DNA of 64,000 nt from Blastomonas aquatica (GCF_014639875.1 NZ_BMGD01000002.1:124001-188000); one strand, 5' to 3'. Numbered from the stretch's first letter, positions 29,263 to 39,054 are shown. A program made the numbers and translations. Notes: a model not told the origin generated them from the letters alone.

Positions 29263-31068
29263 ATGATCGAGACGATTTACCAGTTTATCGATAGCTACAG
29301 CGCGCAGATCGGCCTGGCGGTCCTTGCCCTCATTTTTGCAGCCTTCATCACCGAGCGCTTTCCTCCAGTCGTCGTCGGTGTGACGGGCGCGGCCGTGGTC
29401 ATGGTGCTGGGATTTGTCTCGGTTGCCGATGTGCGGGGGGTGTTTTCAAACTCCGCGCCGCTGGCAATCGGTGCCCTGTTCGTGCTGTCGGGCGCGCTGG
29501 TACGCACCGGCGCGATCGAGGCCGTCATGGGAGTGCTCATTCGCCGGGCCGAAAGCAACCCCAAGAGGATCATGGTCGAGGTGTTCGGCGGAACCTTGGC
29601 GTCTGCGGCTTTTGTCAACAACACACCGGTCGTCATCATCATGATTCCGATCATCAAGAAGCTGGCCAAGGCGCTTGGAATATCCGCCACCCGGTTGTTG
29701 ATTCCCTTGTCCTATCTGGCGATCCTGGGTGGGACGCTGACGTTGGTGGGAACATCGACCAACCTTCTGGTCGATGGCGTCGCCCGCGAGCTCGGCCAGC
29801 CTGCCTTTGGCGTGTTCGAGATCACCGGCGTGGGCCTGCTGACCGCGCTCACCGGCGCGCTGACCTTGCTGCTGCTGGGGCCAAGGCTTCTGCCGGACCG
29901 TCCAGAGAATGCGCCTGCAGACAGCGAGGCCCACGAATGCCTTTCCGAGCTGCTGGTCCAGCAGGATTCGGACATGATCGGCAAGGTGATCGCGGACATA
30001 GCTGCCCTGAAGCCTGAACGGGCACGCCTGCTCGGGTTGAAGCGTCAGGGGCAGTTTATTCGCAGGGGCTATGAGGACACCGTGCTCGAATCTGGCGACC
30101 GGTTGGTGATCTCTGCATCGCCGCATGAACTGGCCGCATTTGCGTCGGGCACAGGGTTCCAGACCGGTCTTGCTGGCCTCGGGGGAGGGCTGGCACTGCA
30201 CGGTGAAGAGCGTCCCGAGGATGTGACGCTGTATGAAGCCACGATTGCCCCCACCCACCCGAGCATCGGTCGGCAGCTCAACGAAATCCCGATGCTCTCA
30301 CGCCTGCGGATTCGCATTCTGGGGATTTCACGCGGGCGTCATCTGCCCGGTCCCGATCTTGCCACCGCACGGCTGCGCGCCGCCGACACATTGCTGATTG
30401 CAGCGCGACCTGCAGAACTTGCGCGGCTGCAGGAAAATATTCATCTTGCTGGAATCTCCACGGCCAAGGCGACCCCGTATCGCCGCGCCAAGGCCCCGAT
30501 TGCGGTGCTGACGCTCCTGGTAACGGTGTTTGCAGCGGCCATGGGCGTCATGCCCATCGAGGGTCTTGCGATCATTGGTGTTGCAGTCGTCCTGATCACC
30601 AGGACGATCGACCCTGCCGAAGCCTGGGCCGCGATCGATGGCAGTCTGCTCGTCCTCATCTTCGCGATGCTCGCGATCGGTACGGGATTCCAGAATGCCG
30701 GGAGTGTCGATCTGATCGTCGGATTTGCAGCGCCTCTGTTGAGCACCGCGCCGATGTTTCTGCTGATCCTGGCAGTCTATACCCTGACATCGCTGCTCAC
30801 CGAAACGGTGACCAACAATGCCGTCGCGGTGGTGTTGACCCCGATCGTTATCGGTATCGCAGCCAATGTCGGGATCGATCCGCGGCCATTGCTGGTTGCT
30901 GTCATGCTAGCCGCTTCGGCAAGCTTTGCGACCCCGATCGGTTATCAGACCAACACGATGGTTTATGCCGCTGCGGATTATAGGTTTGCCGACTTCTTGA
31001 AAATCGGGATCCCGATGAATGTCATTGTCGGCTTCGCAGCCTCCGCCGCGATCTATTTCATCTTCTGA
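29263..31068 (+). CDS. SLC13-family permease with two TrkA-C domains
   Basis: A 601-residue anion symporter. Hydrophobic segments at residues 15-215 and 415-600 carry the repeated family motifs FVNNTPVVIIMIPIIKKLAKAL and TETVTNNAVAVVLTPIV, which bind sodium and substrate. In between, residues 215-390 form two TrkA-C (RCK_C) regulatory domains. This architecture (divalent-anion:Na symporter with TrkA-C insert) is usual for predicted sulfate, thiosulfate or dicarboxylate uptake. The gene is followed by DUF2292, a TonB receptor and a TauE/SafE exporter, hinting at sulfur anions. Upstream sequence shows no strong ribosome site; ATG at 29263 gives a normal N-terminus. Confidence 0.88.
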   Translation: MIETIYQFIDSYSAQIGLAVLALIFAAFITERFPPVVVGVTGAAVVMVLGFVSVADVRGVFSNSAPLAIGALFVLSGALVRTGAIEAVMGVLIRRAESNPKRIMVEVFGGTLASAAFVNNTPVVIIMIPIIKKLAKALGISATRLLIPLSYLAILGGTLTLVGTSTNLLVDGVARELGQPAFGVFEITGVGLLTALTGALTLLLLGPRLLPDRPENAPADSEAHECLSELLVQQDSDMIGKVIADIAALKPERARLLGLKRQGQFIRRGYEDTVLESGDRLVISASPHELAAFASGTGFQTGLAGLGGGLALHGEERPEDVTLYEATIAPTHPSIGRQLNEIPMLSRLRIRILGISRGRHLPGPDLATARLRAADTLLIAARPAELARLQENIHLAGISTAKATPYRRAKAPIAVLTLLVTVFAAAMGVMPIEGLAIIGVAVVLITRTIDPAEAWAAIDGSLLVLIFAMLAIGTGFQNAGSVDLIVGFAAPLLSTAPMFLLILAVYTLTSLLTETVTNNAVAVVLTPIVIGIAANVGIDPRPLLVAVMLAASASFATPIGYQTNTMVYAAADYRFADFLKIGIPMNVIVGFAASAAIYFIF

Positions 31069-31206
31069 TGCAGATCAGGGACGGCAACGGACACCGCATG
31101 ATCGCGCCAGACATCGCCAACCATCGCCACAATCACATCGGCTGATTGCGTTCAGCCTGTCCTACCGATCGGGCCTGCTATCGCAGATTGAGGCCCCGGC
31201 AAGCAA

Positions 31207-31231
31207 AACTATCTTGCCAACTAAAATAGTT
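31207..31231. promoter_or_regulatory. Dyad AACTAT-N13-ATAGTT upstream of the DUF2292 gene
   Basis: A 6-bp inverted repeat with 13-bp spacing occurs in an AT-rich stretch 73-97 bp before the DUF2292 start. It is the only clear symmetric element in the gap after the permease gene. It could be an operator for a dimeric regulator of the DUF2292/TonB/TSUP unit, but I cannot assign a family. Confidence 0.35.
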
Positions 31232-31303
31232 GAGATTAGCTCTATGGGCGTGGGCCATGCTGCATGCAGCCGGTCCACACCAGGTTTCATAGGGGTTTTA
31301 ACG

Positions 31304-31471
31304 ATGCCACCTTCAAAACTGCCCGGGTCGCTTGCTGACGCGCAGCGCGACATTCCGATCGCTGCAATCGCCGATGCCATTTCAAAGCTCCGCTTCGGCG
31401 CGGTGGTGCTGACCGTGCACGATGGCAAGCTGGTCCAAATGGACGTGACCGAGCGCCAGCGCTTTAGCTGA
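31304..31471 (+). CDS. DUF2292 (YezD-like) small protein
   Basis: A 55-residue protein with the full DUF2292 pattern: IAAIADAISKLRFGAVVLTVHDGKLVQMDVTERQRFS. A short helix precedes a beta hairpin that ends in an ER-rich tail. In Bacillus the homologue YezD lies among sulfate/cysteine genes controlled by sulfur availability, and in proteobacteria the family is also often near sulfur transport genes. Here it stands between an SLC13 permease and a TonB receptor/TSUP pair. The ATG at 31304 gives the canonical length; a longer upstream frame has no family similarity. Biochemical role unknown. Confidence 0.82.
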   Translation: MPPSKLPGSLADAQRDIPIAAIADAISKLRFGAVVLTVHDGKLVQMDVTERQRFS

Positions 31472-31610
31472 TCGTCATTTTTGAATTCCCTCGACTGCCG
31501 GGACCGGGACACCGGACCGGCGTTTTTCTGAGGTCACGCTTTGTGCAACAGCCATACAGCCGTGCCGACCGGACAGCCGGAAGCACTTCCATCGTTGGGG
31601 GTCTTTCCAA

Positions 31611-34109
31611 ATGTCCATTTCCTTTACTGCGCGCACCTCCGTTGCTGCGCTGGCCTTCGCGCTTGCGTCTCAGGCTCCGGCAATCGCTGCTGACACCCAC
31701 GGCGCCGCGGCCGAAGCCGCATCCGAAGCAGACGTGCAGGCCGATGCCGTCGCAGAAGCCGAGCAGCAGCCCGACAACGTGATCATCGTGTCTGCCCGGC
31801 GTCGCGACGAATCCTCGCAAGACGTGCCGATCGCGCTCTCCGTCGTCGATGTCACCACGCTCGACAACACTGGCAGCTTCAACGTCAGCCGCCTGACGCA
31901 GCTCCAGCCGACATTGCAGTTCTACTCCTCCAACCCGCGCAACTCGGCGATCAACATCCGCGGGCTCGGCGCGCCGTTCGGTCTGACCAACGATGGCATC
32001 GAGCAGGGCGTGGGCATCTATATCGACGATGTGTTCGTCGGCCGGGTCGCGGTGGCGACGCTCGATTTCCTCGATATCGCGCAGGTTGAGACGCTGCGCG
32101 GGCCGCAGGGCACGCTTTACGGCAAGAACACGACGGCAGGCGCGATCAACATCACCTCGAAGGAACCGAGCTTCGATTTCGAGGGCCGCGCCGAGGTCAC
32201 CGCAGGCAATCTTGAGTTCCGCCAGGCCAAGGCGTCGGTCTCCGGGCCGCTGTCGGATAATCTGGCGGTGCGCTTCGGGGTTGCGACCACCGATCGGCGG
32301 GGCACGATCTTCAACGTCGCCACCGGCACCAACGTGAATGAGCTGAACAATTTAGGGGTTCGCGGCACGCTGCTGTGGAAGCCGAGCGATTCCCTCAAGG
32401 TGACGCTGGCGGGCGACTACAACCGCCAGAACCCCGAATGCTGCGCGCAGATCTATGCGCGTTACGGCAGCACCCAGCGCCCCGCCAACCGCCAGTTCCC
32501 CGCACTGTCGGCCGCGTTCGGCTATGCCCCGCCCAGCCTCAACGCGTTCGACCGGGTTACCGATGTCGATGCTGAACTCAGCGCCAAGAGTATCCTGGGC
32601 GGCGCATCGCTCAAGGTCGAATGGGATGTCGGGCCCGGCACGCTGACCTCGGTTTCCGCCTGGCGGTTCTGGGACTGGACCCCGTCGAACGACCGCGACT
32701 TCACCGGCCTGCCGATCACGCTCAAGGTCAACAACCCCTCGCAGCAGGAACAGTTCACGCAGGAAGTGCGCTATGCCGGATCCTTGGGCGACCGCGTCGA
32801 TTTCGTCGCAGGCGTGTTCGGCTTCTACCAGACGATCGACACGCAGGGCATCCAGGAGCAGGGGCCGGCCGCCAGCCGCTGGCTGCTCAACCCGACCAGC
32901 CCGCTTGCCAACAATCCCGCCGTGCTGAACGGGCTTGTTGCGAACAACACCATCGGCTTCAAGAACACCAGCGTCGCCGCATTCGGCCAGCTCAGCTGGA
33001 AGGTCACCGATGCCCTGACCATCCAGCCAGGCATCCGCATCAACTACGACAAGAAGACCGGATCGTACAACTCGGTGGTGACCGGGACGGCATCGAACGG
33101 CACGCGGCAGTTGGTGACCTTCAACGGCCCGTTCGCGAATGATCCGTGGATCGTCGCGCAGCGCGGGGTGCTCGCTCCGCAATTCTTCGAGCCCGAGTTC
33201 AGCGACTGGAACCTGTCGTACGACCTGACCCTGGCCTATCGCGTGTCCGACGATGTCCGCGCGTATGCAACCTATGCCAAGACCTTCAAGACCGGCGGCA
33301 TCAACCTGTCGGGCGTGCCCAATGATGCGGCGGGCAACCCGCTGCTCGCTGCCGGATCGGTCGCGCCCGAAAAGGTCGATCATTTCGAGGTGGGCTTGAA
33401 GACCCAGTTCTGGGATCGTCGCGCAACACTCAACCTCGCCGGCTTCTGGACCGAGATCGGCGACTATCAGGCGACGGTCAACAACGGCCAGTTGGGCGTG
33501 CTGCGCGGCTATCTCGCCAATGCGGGCAAGGTGCGGGTGCGCGGGATCGAGGCGGATTTCAGCGTGCGGCCCTCGGAGCGGTTCACCGCCTATGTCAGTG
33601 GCGCTTATACCGACCATGAATATGTCCGCTTCGTCGACGCGCCATGCCCGCCCGAATTGGCCGGCGGTACGACGGTGACGGGAACCCAGGTCCCCGGAGC
33701 TCCCGGGGTGCCAGGTGCGCTCAGCCCGGCCAACTGCGATATCTCGGACCAGTGGCTGCCCGGTATCTCGAACTGGGCGTTTTCGTATGGCGCAGAGGCC
33801 AATGCGCCGGCCTCGATCTTCGGGCTCGACGGCTTTGCCTATATCGGGTTCGACGGCAACTACCGCTCCAAATTCTCGTCGAACCCTTCGCGCTCGATCT
33901 ACACCGACATCGATGGCTATGCGCTTACCAACTTCCGGCTGGGCTATCGCACCGATGACGGGCTCAACGTCTTCGCCTGGGTGCGCAACGCCTTTGACGT
34001 GAACTATTTCGAGCAGCTCGCGGCCAACACCGGCGGCAACACCGGCCTGATCGCCGGACAGCCCGGCGACCCGCGCACCTTCGGCCTGACCCTTGCCTCC
34101 AGCTTCTGA
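31611..34109 (+). CDS. TonB-dependent outer-membrane receptor
   Basis: An 832-residue receptor with a signal peptide (AALAFALASQAPAIA), a TonB-box-like VIIVSARRR at about residue 58-66, a plug with RGPQGTLYGKNTTAGAINI, and a barrel ending LTLASSF. A Gly/Pro-rich extracellular loop is seen near residue 690-705. It lies 139 bp after the DUF2292 gene and 27 bp before a TauE/SafE exporter gene, so a common transcript is likely. I infer import of a sulfur-containing organic compound such as a sulfonate or sulfate ester from the neighbours. The sequence alone does not define the ligand. Confidence 0.9.
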   Translation: MSISFTARTSVAALAFALASQAPAIAADTHGAAAEAASEADVQADAVAEAEQQPDNVIIVSARRRDESSQDVPIALSVVDVTTLDNTGSFNVSRLTQLQPTLQFYSSNPRNSAINIRGLGAPFGLTNDGIEQGVGIYIDDVFVGRVAVATLDFLDIAQVETLRGPQGTLYGKNTTAGAINITSKEPSFDFEGRAEVTAGNLEFRQAKASVSGPLSDNLAVRFGVATTDRRGTIFNVATGTNVNELNNLGVRGTLLWKPSDSLKVTLAGDYNRQNPECCAQIYARYGSTQRPANRQFPALSAAFGYAPPSLNAFDRVTDVDAELSAKSILGGASLKVEWDVGPGTLTSVSAWRFWDWTPSNDRDFTGLPITLKVNNPSQQEQFTQEVRYAGSLGDRVDFVAGVFGFYQTIDTQGIQEQGPAASRWLLNPTSPLANNPAVLNGLVANNTIGFKNTSVAAFGQLSWKVTDALTIQPGIRINYDKKTGSYNSVVTGTASNGTRQLVTFNGPFANDPWIVAQRGVLAPQFFEPEFSDWNLSYDLTLAYRVSDDVRAYATYAKTFKTGGINLSGVPNDAAGNPLLAAGSVAPEKVDHFEVGLKTQFWDRRATLNLAGFWTEIGDYQATVNNGQLGVLRGYLANAGKVRVRGIEADFSVRPSERFTAYVSGAYTDHEYVRFVDAPCPPELAGGTTVTGTQVPGAPGVPGALSPANCDISDQWLPGISNWAFSYGAEANAPASIFGLDGFAYIGFDGNYRSKFSSNPSRSIYTDIDGYALTNFRLGYRTDDGLNVFAWVRNAFDVNYFEQLAANTGGNTGLIAGQPGDPRTFGLTLASSF

Positions 34110-34136
34110 CCCCTCCAGCCAAGAAAGGGACCAGAC

Positions 34137-34907
34137 ATGCTGGACCTGAGTATCCTGAACCCCGCCGATATCTGGCCCTTCGTCCTCGCGGGCTTTGCCG
34201 CGCAGATGGTGGATGGCGCGCTGGGGATGGCGTTTGGCGTCATCTCCAGCACGCTTTTGGTCTCGGTGCTGGGCGTGCCGCCCGCACAGGCTTCGGCGGG
34301 CGTCCATCTGGCCGAGGTGTTTACAACCGGTGCCTCGGGGCTCAGCCATGCCTGGCAGCGCAACATCGACTGGAAGCTGTTCGGTCGGCTGGTGCTGCCG
34401 GGCGTTGGAGGCGGTATCGTGGGCGCGTACATCCTGTCCAGCATCGACGCGGATATCGCCCGTCCGCTGGTGATGGCTTACCTTGCGGGCGTCGGCGTTC
34501 TACTGCTGTACCGCGCCTGGAAATTCCCGCCGAACAAGTTCAAGGATCCGCGCATCGTCGCGCCGCTGGGTGCTGCGGGCGGGTTTCTGGATGCGGCGGG
34601 TGGCGGCGGCTGGGGGCCGGTGGTGACCTCGAATCTGCTCATACAGGGCAGCGAACCGCGCAAGGTGATCGGTACGGTGAGCGCATCGGAGTTCTTTCTC
34701 ACCGTTTCGATCTCGGTAACGTTCATTCTGACACTGGGCTTCGAGGCGTTCACCAATGCAACCATCGGCTTGCTGATCGGCGGGGTGCTCGCCGCGCCAT
34801 TCGGGGCGCTGTTGGCCAAGCGGGTCAAGCCGCGTGCGCTGTTGCTGCTGGTGGGCGCCGTGCTGACTGTCACCAGCATGTTCAGCATCTACAAAGCCCT
34901 GGTTTGA
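34137..34907 (+). CDS. TauE/SafE (TSUP) family sulfite/sulfoacetate exporter
   Basis: A 256-residue membrane protein with about eight hydrophobic segments and the duplicated TSUP motif (FAAQMVDGALGMAFGVISST in the first half, GAAGGFLDAAGGGGWGPVVTS in the second). Family members export sulfite, sulfoacetate or related anions or import thiosulfate. AAGAAAGGGA precedes the ATG. It follows a TonB receptor by 27 bp and would deal with the anion released when an imported organosulfur compound is broken down. A 17-bp perfect hairpin lies just after its stop. Confidence 0.9.
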   Translation: MLDLSILNPADIWPFVLAGFAAQMVDGALGMAFGVISSTLLVSVLGVPPAQASAGVHLAEVFTTGASGLSHAWQRNIDWKLFGRLVLPGVGGGIVGAYILSSIDADIARPLVMAYLAGVGVLLLYRAWKFPPNKFKDPRIVAPLGAAGGFLDAAGGGGWGPVVTSNLLIQGSEPRKVIGTVSASEFFLTVSISVTFILTLGFEAFTNATIGLLIGGVLAAPFGALLAKRVKPRALLLLVGAVLTVTSMFSIYKALV

Positions 34908-34937
34908 TCAACCGGCCGCTTTGGCGGTGCGCCATGA

Positions 34938-34984
34938 CTGGCACCCGTTTCTCAATCGTCCAGGGCGTGAGAAACGGGTGCCAG
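34938..34984. terminator. Perfect 17-bp inverted repeat between convergent genes
   Basis: Arms CTGGCACCCGTTTCTCA (34938-34954) and TGAGAAACGGGTGCCAG (34968-34984) pair perfectly around a 13-base loop. It sits between the convergent TSUP and TonB-receptor genes, where a bidirectional terminator is expected. There is no T run on either side, so an intrinsic terminator is not certain; RNA stabilisation or a small mobile palindrome are alternatives. Confidence 0.6.
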
Positions 34985-35010
34985 CGGCGGATATTGCTAG
35001 GTGGTCATCA

Positions 35011-38000
35011 TTAGAACTGGGCGCGAACCCCGAAGTTGATCGAACGCCCGAAGGTATGGATTTCGGTAAAATCCTCCTTCGTCCCGGCATAGGATACCTG
35101 GCGTTGGTTCAGCACGTTCACGGCTTGCGCAAACAGTTCGACATTGGGGCGAAGCTTGAAGCTGGTTCCGATATCGAGAATGCCGAAACCATCCTGAAAA
35201 TTGGCCACCACATCGTCTGGCGTCGGCAAGGATGTGACCACCGCTCCGGCGTCGGTCATATAGTTGCTGCGATAGGTGTAGCTGGCGTTGATCTCAAACG
35301 GCCCGCTTTCGAAGAACGGGGTGATCGAATAGCTGACATCCGAAATCCCCTTGATGCCTGCGGTCTGGACGCCGACGTCGAGGCGGTCGAGGGTAAGCTT
35401 GGATGAAGCGAACGTTGCGGTTGCCGTGATGCCCAGGCCAAAAGGCAGCTTGTTGGTATAACCGAACTCGACACCGCGGATTTTGGCGTTGCCGACATTG
35501 ACCGGGCTGGCAACCAAGATATCGACCGGCAGCGTGGTGCCGTTGCTCACCGCAAAAGCCAGCGATCGGACCTCGAAGTCGGAGGCGATGTAATCGGTCA
35601 CGTCCTTGTAGAAGACGGCCGCGGTCAGTGCGCCGAACTCATCGAAGTACCATTCAAACGACGCATCAAAGTTCCACGAGCTGTATGGCTTCAGATTGGG
35701 ATTTCCAGCCGATCCCTGAAAATTCAGCGTCGTGTCGTTGAGCGCTGCGGCGCCTTCGTTGAAGATGCGCGCCACGGTCAGGCTATTGGTGCCGACCGAA
35801 TTGCGAAGCTCCGACAAAGATGGCTGGGTCATGGTGCGGGCAACGCCGAGCCGCAGCTGAACGTTATCGCGAAACTTGATGGTCGAATTGAAGCTGGGCA
35901 ACCACTCGGCATAATTTGCGCGGGTCGTTTGCGGAGTGACCATGGTGGTCACGGCCCCCGCCGCGTTGCGTACCGGCGACACGGTTGTGCCGTCGACTTC
36001 GGTCGCCACGCGCACATAGCGTATGCCGATATTGCCGGTGACCGGAAAATCGCCAATCGCCGAGGCGAAATCCAGTCGCCCATAGCCGGCGACAATTTCC
36101 TCACCGATCCGATAGGAGTTCTGCAGATCCGCTGCGGTGGCGACGAGGTCTTTGGCGCTGGGGTTCACGCCATCGAATTCGTTGGGCAGCACATAGGAAC
36201 TGTTGAACAGTTCCCAATCGACATTGGTCCACGGCTGAAATGTCCCGATCGACTGGTTGAAGGCATTCGACGGCACAGGGAAGCTCAGGAAGGCGTCGGT
36301 GCGTGTGACACCGGGACGCAATACGGTGGAACTGCGATCGCGACGTTGATAATCGCGCGTGCGGTCCGAATATTGGCCGCCAAAGCGCAGGCTGGTAAAC
36401 CGCAGGTTGCCAATGCCGAAATCGGTTTGCCGGAACATGTTGAGCACCGCTGTGGTGTCTTCATCCTTCGAGTTGATCGGGCGGATCTGCAGCGATTCAA
36501 ACGGCATCAGCGCGGGGTTGGTGAGGTCCAGATCGGTGAACAGGGCAGGCACCTTGGCCTTGCTCGCCACGTCGCCGCGAAAGTCGAAGGTGACATTGCC
36601 GCCCCGACCGCTGCCGGTGCGGAATTGCGCCCGCTGGATGGGAGTCTCCAGGTCGCTGAGCGCACGCGAATAGCTCAGCCGCGGTTCGATCTTCCAGCCC
36701 GCCAGGTCCAGCCGCACGGTGCCGTTGAGCTGGAGGTTCTGGTGCGACTGATCCAGAAACTCGCTGTAGTTGCGGATGCGGCCACCACGGATGGTGCCGG
36801 CAACCAGCCGGCCGTCCTCGACCACGGCGCTGGAAACGTCCAGGCGCGAAATCTCCGAGTTGATAAAATAGGTGAGGCGGCGCTCGTAGGTTTCGTTGTT
36901 GAACTGCGACAGCAACGCGTCGAAGTCGAACTCGACGTTCGAGGAAGGTCGCCATTGCAGGCCAAAGACGCCGCTGATCCGTTCGCGGTCTTCCAGTTCG
37001 AGATAGGGTTGCGCATCGAACGGTGCCCGGACGGTACCGAGACCCGCGACCGCAACATCAACCCAGCCGGTGCGCAGACGATCGAATTGCACTTCGCGGC
37101 GCGAGTAGGAGACGCCGGCGAGTATGCCGAAGGTTTCGTCCGCGTTGCGCCAGCCCGCCGCGATCGAGCCATTGGGATTGACCGTATCGGTGCGTTCTTC
37201 AAAACCGGCGTGCGCGCTTGCCGCGACGAACGTGCCCCGGTCCAGCGGGTTGATGAGGCGAATATCGACATTGGAGCCGACACCGTTTTCAACCAGATCG
37301 GCCGTGGGCGATTTGGTAATGACGATGCTATCGATCAACGACGCGGGCAGCACCTGCAGGCGAAACTGGCGACCCGACTGGCCCGAATTACGAATATTCT
37401 CGTTATATGCCAGCGGCATTCCGTTGAAGGTCACCGCCTGGAAATTGGGACCGAGACCGCGCACGGAAATGAACTGGCCTTCGCCAGCTTCACGAACGAT
37501 CGTGACTCCTGGCACGCGCTGCAGCGCTTCGGCAATGTTGAATGCTGGCAGCTTGCCGATGTCGGCGGCGACCACGGCATCGGAGGTTGAATCTGCCTCG
37601 CGCTTGAGATCCAAGGCACGCGCAATGCCTTTGGAAAAGAAGGCGGTGACGACAATTTCCTTTTCCGTGTTCACGCCATCGGCTGCTGCCCCCTGCGGCG
37701 CGCGGCGGGCGTCGGATGCCGAACGAATGATCAGTGCGCCGCTGGCATCGCGGGTTACGGTGAGCTGGGTGCCCTTGATCAGCCGGCGTACAGCGGTCTC
37801 AGCGTCGAATTCGCCAACCAGCGATGGCGCGCGCAGTCCTGCCACAGTGGCCCGGGTAAACAGGATGTCGGTGCCGCTGTCTCTTGCCAGCTGCTCCAGC
37901 GCGCGATCCATCGGCTGCGCAGCGATAGCAATCTGGACCCGGCGGGTCGCGTTCTGCGCCTCGGCAACGCCGCTGATGGACGTAGCTGAAAGCGCGAGCG

Positions 38001-38043
38001 CAAGTGCAACCGATCGGCACAGGTGCCGTTTGAAATTCGTCAT
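35011..38043 (-). CDS. TonB-dependent receptor with STN signalling domain
   Basis: A 1010-residue receptor. After a signal peptide (VALALALSATSISGVAEA) comes an STN domain at residues 35-110 (QPMDRALEQLARDSGTDILF), which is the signal-transfer module of FecA-type transducers. Then follow a TonB box region (EIVVTAFF), a plug (ADIGKLPAFNIAEALQRVPGV; SVRGLGPNFQAVTFNGMPL) and a barrel ending GVRAQF. The plug is of the large type frequent in Caulobacter and sphingomonads for sugars and complex organics. FecR-like and ECF sigma genes lie directly upstream on the same strand, completing a surface signalling system. Ligand unknown. Confidence 0.92.
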   Translation of the reverse strand: MTNFKRHLCRSVALALALSATSISGVAEAQNATRRVQIAIAAQPMDRALEQLARDSGTDILFTRATVAGLRAPSLVGEFDAETAVRRLIKGTQLTVTRDASGALIIRSASDARRAPQGAAADGVNTEKEIVVTAFFSKGIARALDLKREADSTSDAVVAADIGKLPAFNIAEALQRVPGVTIVREAGEGQFISVRGLGPNFQAVTFNGMPLAYNENIRNSGQSGRQFRLQVLPASLIDSIVITKSPTADLVENGVGSNVDIRLINPLDRGTFVAASAHAGFEERTDTVNPNGSIAAGWRNADETFGILAGVSYSRREVQFDRLRTGWVDVAVAGLGTVRAPFDAQPYLELEDRERISGVFGLQWRPSSNVEFDFDALLSQFNNETYERRLTYFINSEISRLDVSSAVVEDGRLVAGTIRGGRIRNYSEFLDQSHQNLQLNGTVRLDLAGWKIEPRLSYSRALSDLETPIQRAQFRTGSGRGGNVTFDFRGDVASKAKVPALFTDLDLTNPALMPFESLQIRPINSKDEDTTAVLNMFRQTDFGIGNLRFTSLRFGGQYSDRTRDYQRRDRSSTVLRPGVTRTDAFLSFPVPSNAFNQSIGTFQPWTNVDWELFNSSYVLPNEFDGVNPSAKDLVATAADLQNSYRIGEEIVAGYGRLDFASAIGDFPVTGNIGIRYVRVATEVDGTTVSPVRNAAGAVTTMVTPQTTRANYAEWLPSFNSTIKFRDNVQLRLGVARTMTQPSLSELRNSVGTNSLTVARIFNEGAAALNDTTLNFQGSAGNPNLKPYSSWNFDASFEWYFDEFGALTAAVFYKDVTDYIASDFEVRSLAFAVSNGTTLPVDILVASPVNVGNAKIRGVEFGYTNKLPFGLGITATATFASSKLTLDRLDVGVQTAGIKGISDVSYSITPFFESGPFEINASYTYRSNYMTDAGAVVTSLPTPDDVVANFQDGFGILDIGTSFKLRPNVELFAQAVNVLNQRQVSYAGTKEDFTEIHTFGRSINFGVRAQF

Positions 38044-38129
38044 CGTGATTGTCCCCCGTCATCGCTCCCATCGAGCGTCACATACCCGACGATGGCCAGA
38101 CGATTTTCCTCAGCTGCCTTGAAAAAAAA

Positions 38130-39053
38130 TCAGCTGACAGAGGAAATGGAGACGGAGTCCGGGGTTGCTCGAACGCGGATGGACAACAGCACCGCAAGCG
38201 ATTGCGCGAAGGCTTCCGGATCACCGACGCGATAAACACCGCTGACCCTCAGCCGGCCTGCCTCGGGATCGGATATCACCAGGGGCCGCTGGGAGTAGCG
38301 ATTCATCTCGGCGACAGCGGTTGCAAGCGGCTCATCGCGGAAAGCCAGCCTGCCGGCCTGCCACGCGGTCAGGTCGCCCAGCTCCGGGCGGTCCATCTGA
38401 TAGCCATGGTCCTGCGCCACTGAGACGCGTTCGCCGACCCCGATATCGACGACAGCCGGGTGCCCAACAGCAGAGATGCGTGCGCGCCCTGCCAGCGTCG
38501 TCAACGCTATCGCATCGCCATCGCGCCGCACATCGAGACGCGCAGCGCGGGACAAGGCACGCCGCCTACCCGCATCGATAACGAATGGCCGGGGATCGGC
38601 CGCGATCTCGACATCGATCCGGCCCGCGATCAGCAAAAGCGTCCGCAAATCGGTTTCGGCAACGAATCGGATGCTGGTGGCGGTATCGAGGATCACCCGG
38701 CTGCCATCGCCCAGCACGACGCGGCGTTGCTCGCCGACTGCGGTTTCATACTCGACGGCGCCAGCCTCTTGCCAGCCCAGCGTTGCAGCGCCCGTCACCG
38801 CAACGACCGCAGTGCCAGCCAGCACCATGCGACGTGACAGTGCAGGCGATGGCGCACGCGGCTCCTGCGCCAAGCCGCCCAGCGAATCCCAGATAGCAGA
38901 CGTGCGCTCGAAGGTTTCGGCGTTGCGGGGATCGGCAGCGACCCATCTGGAAAATCCGGCTTCATCCGCTTTGCTGCGGTCATCCGCATGGAGCCTTGCC
39001 AACCAGTCTGCTGCCTGCCGGTTTGTGCTGTCGGGCTTGCCGCGGAAGATCAA
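38130..39053 (-). CDS. FecR-family anti-sigma factor
   Basis: A 307-residue protein. The N-terminal cytoplasmic part has AADWLARLHADDRSKADEAGFSRWVAADPRNAETFERTSAIWD, the DUF4880 sigma-binding motif. A membrane anchor follows with a twin-arginine start (SRRMVLAGTAVVAVTGAATLG, residues 74-94). The periplasmic FecR domain shows VGEQRRVVLGDGSRVILDTAT, and a C-terminal STN-like segment ends the protein. The twin-arginine signal fits reports that FecR proteins use the Tat system. It starts 1 bp after the sigma gene stop and precedes the receptor by 86 bp. Confidence 0.92.
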   Translation of the reverse strand: MIFRGKPDSTNRQAADWLARLHADDRSKADEAGFSRWVAADPRNAETFERTSAIWDSLGGLAQEPRAPSPALSRRMVLAGTAVVAVTGAATLGWQEAGAVEYETAVGEQRRVVLGDGSRVILDTATSIRFVAETDLRTLLLIAGRIDVEIAADPRPFVIDAGRRRALSRAARLDVRRDGDAIALTTLAGRARISAVGHPAVVDIGVGERVSVAQDHGYQMDRPELGDLTAWQAGRLAFRDEPLATAVAEMNRYSQRPLVISDPEAGRLRVSGVYRVGDPEAFAQSLAVLLSIRVRATPDSVSISSVS

Positions 39054-39054
39054 G

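Noticed and set aside
28909-29264. Overlapping minus-strand frames of about 90-110 residues in the histidine kinase / permease gap
   Set aside because: No ribosome site or family motif, and they conflict with each other; treated as intergenic.
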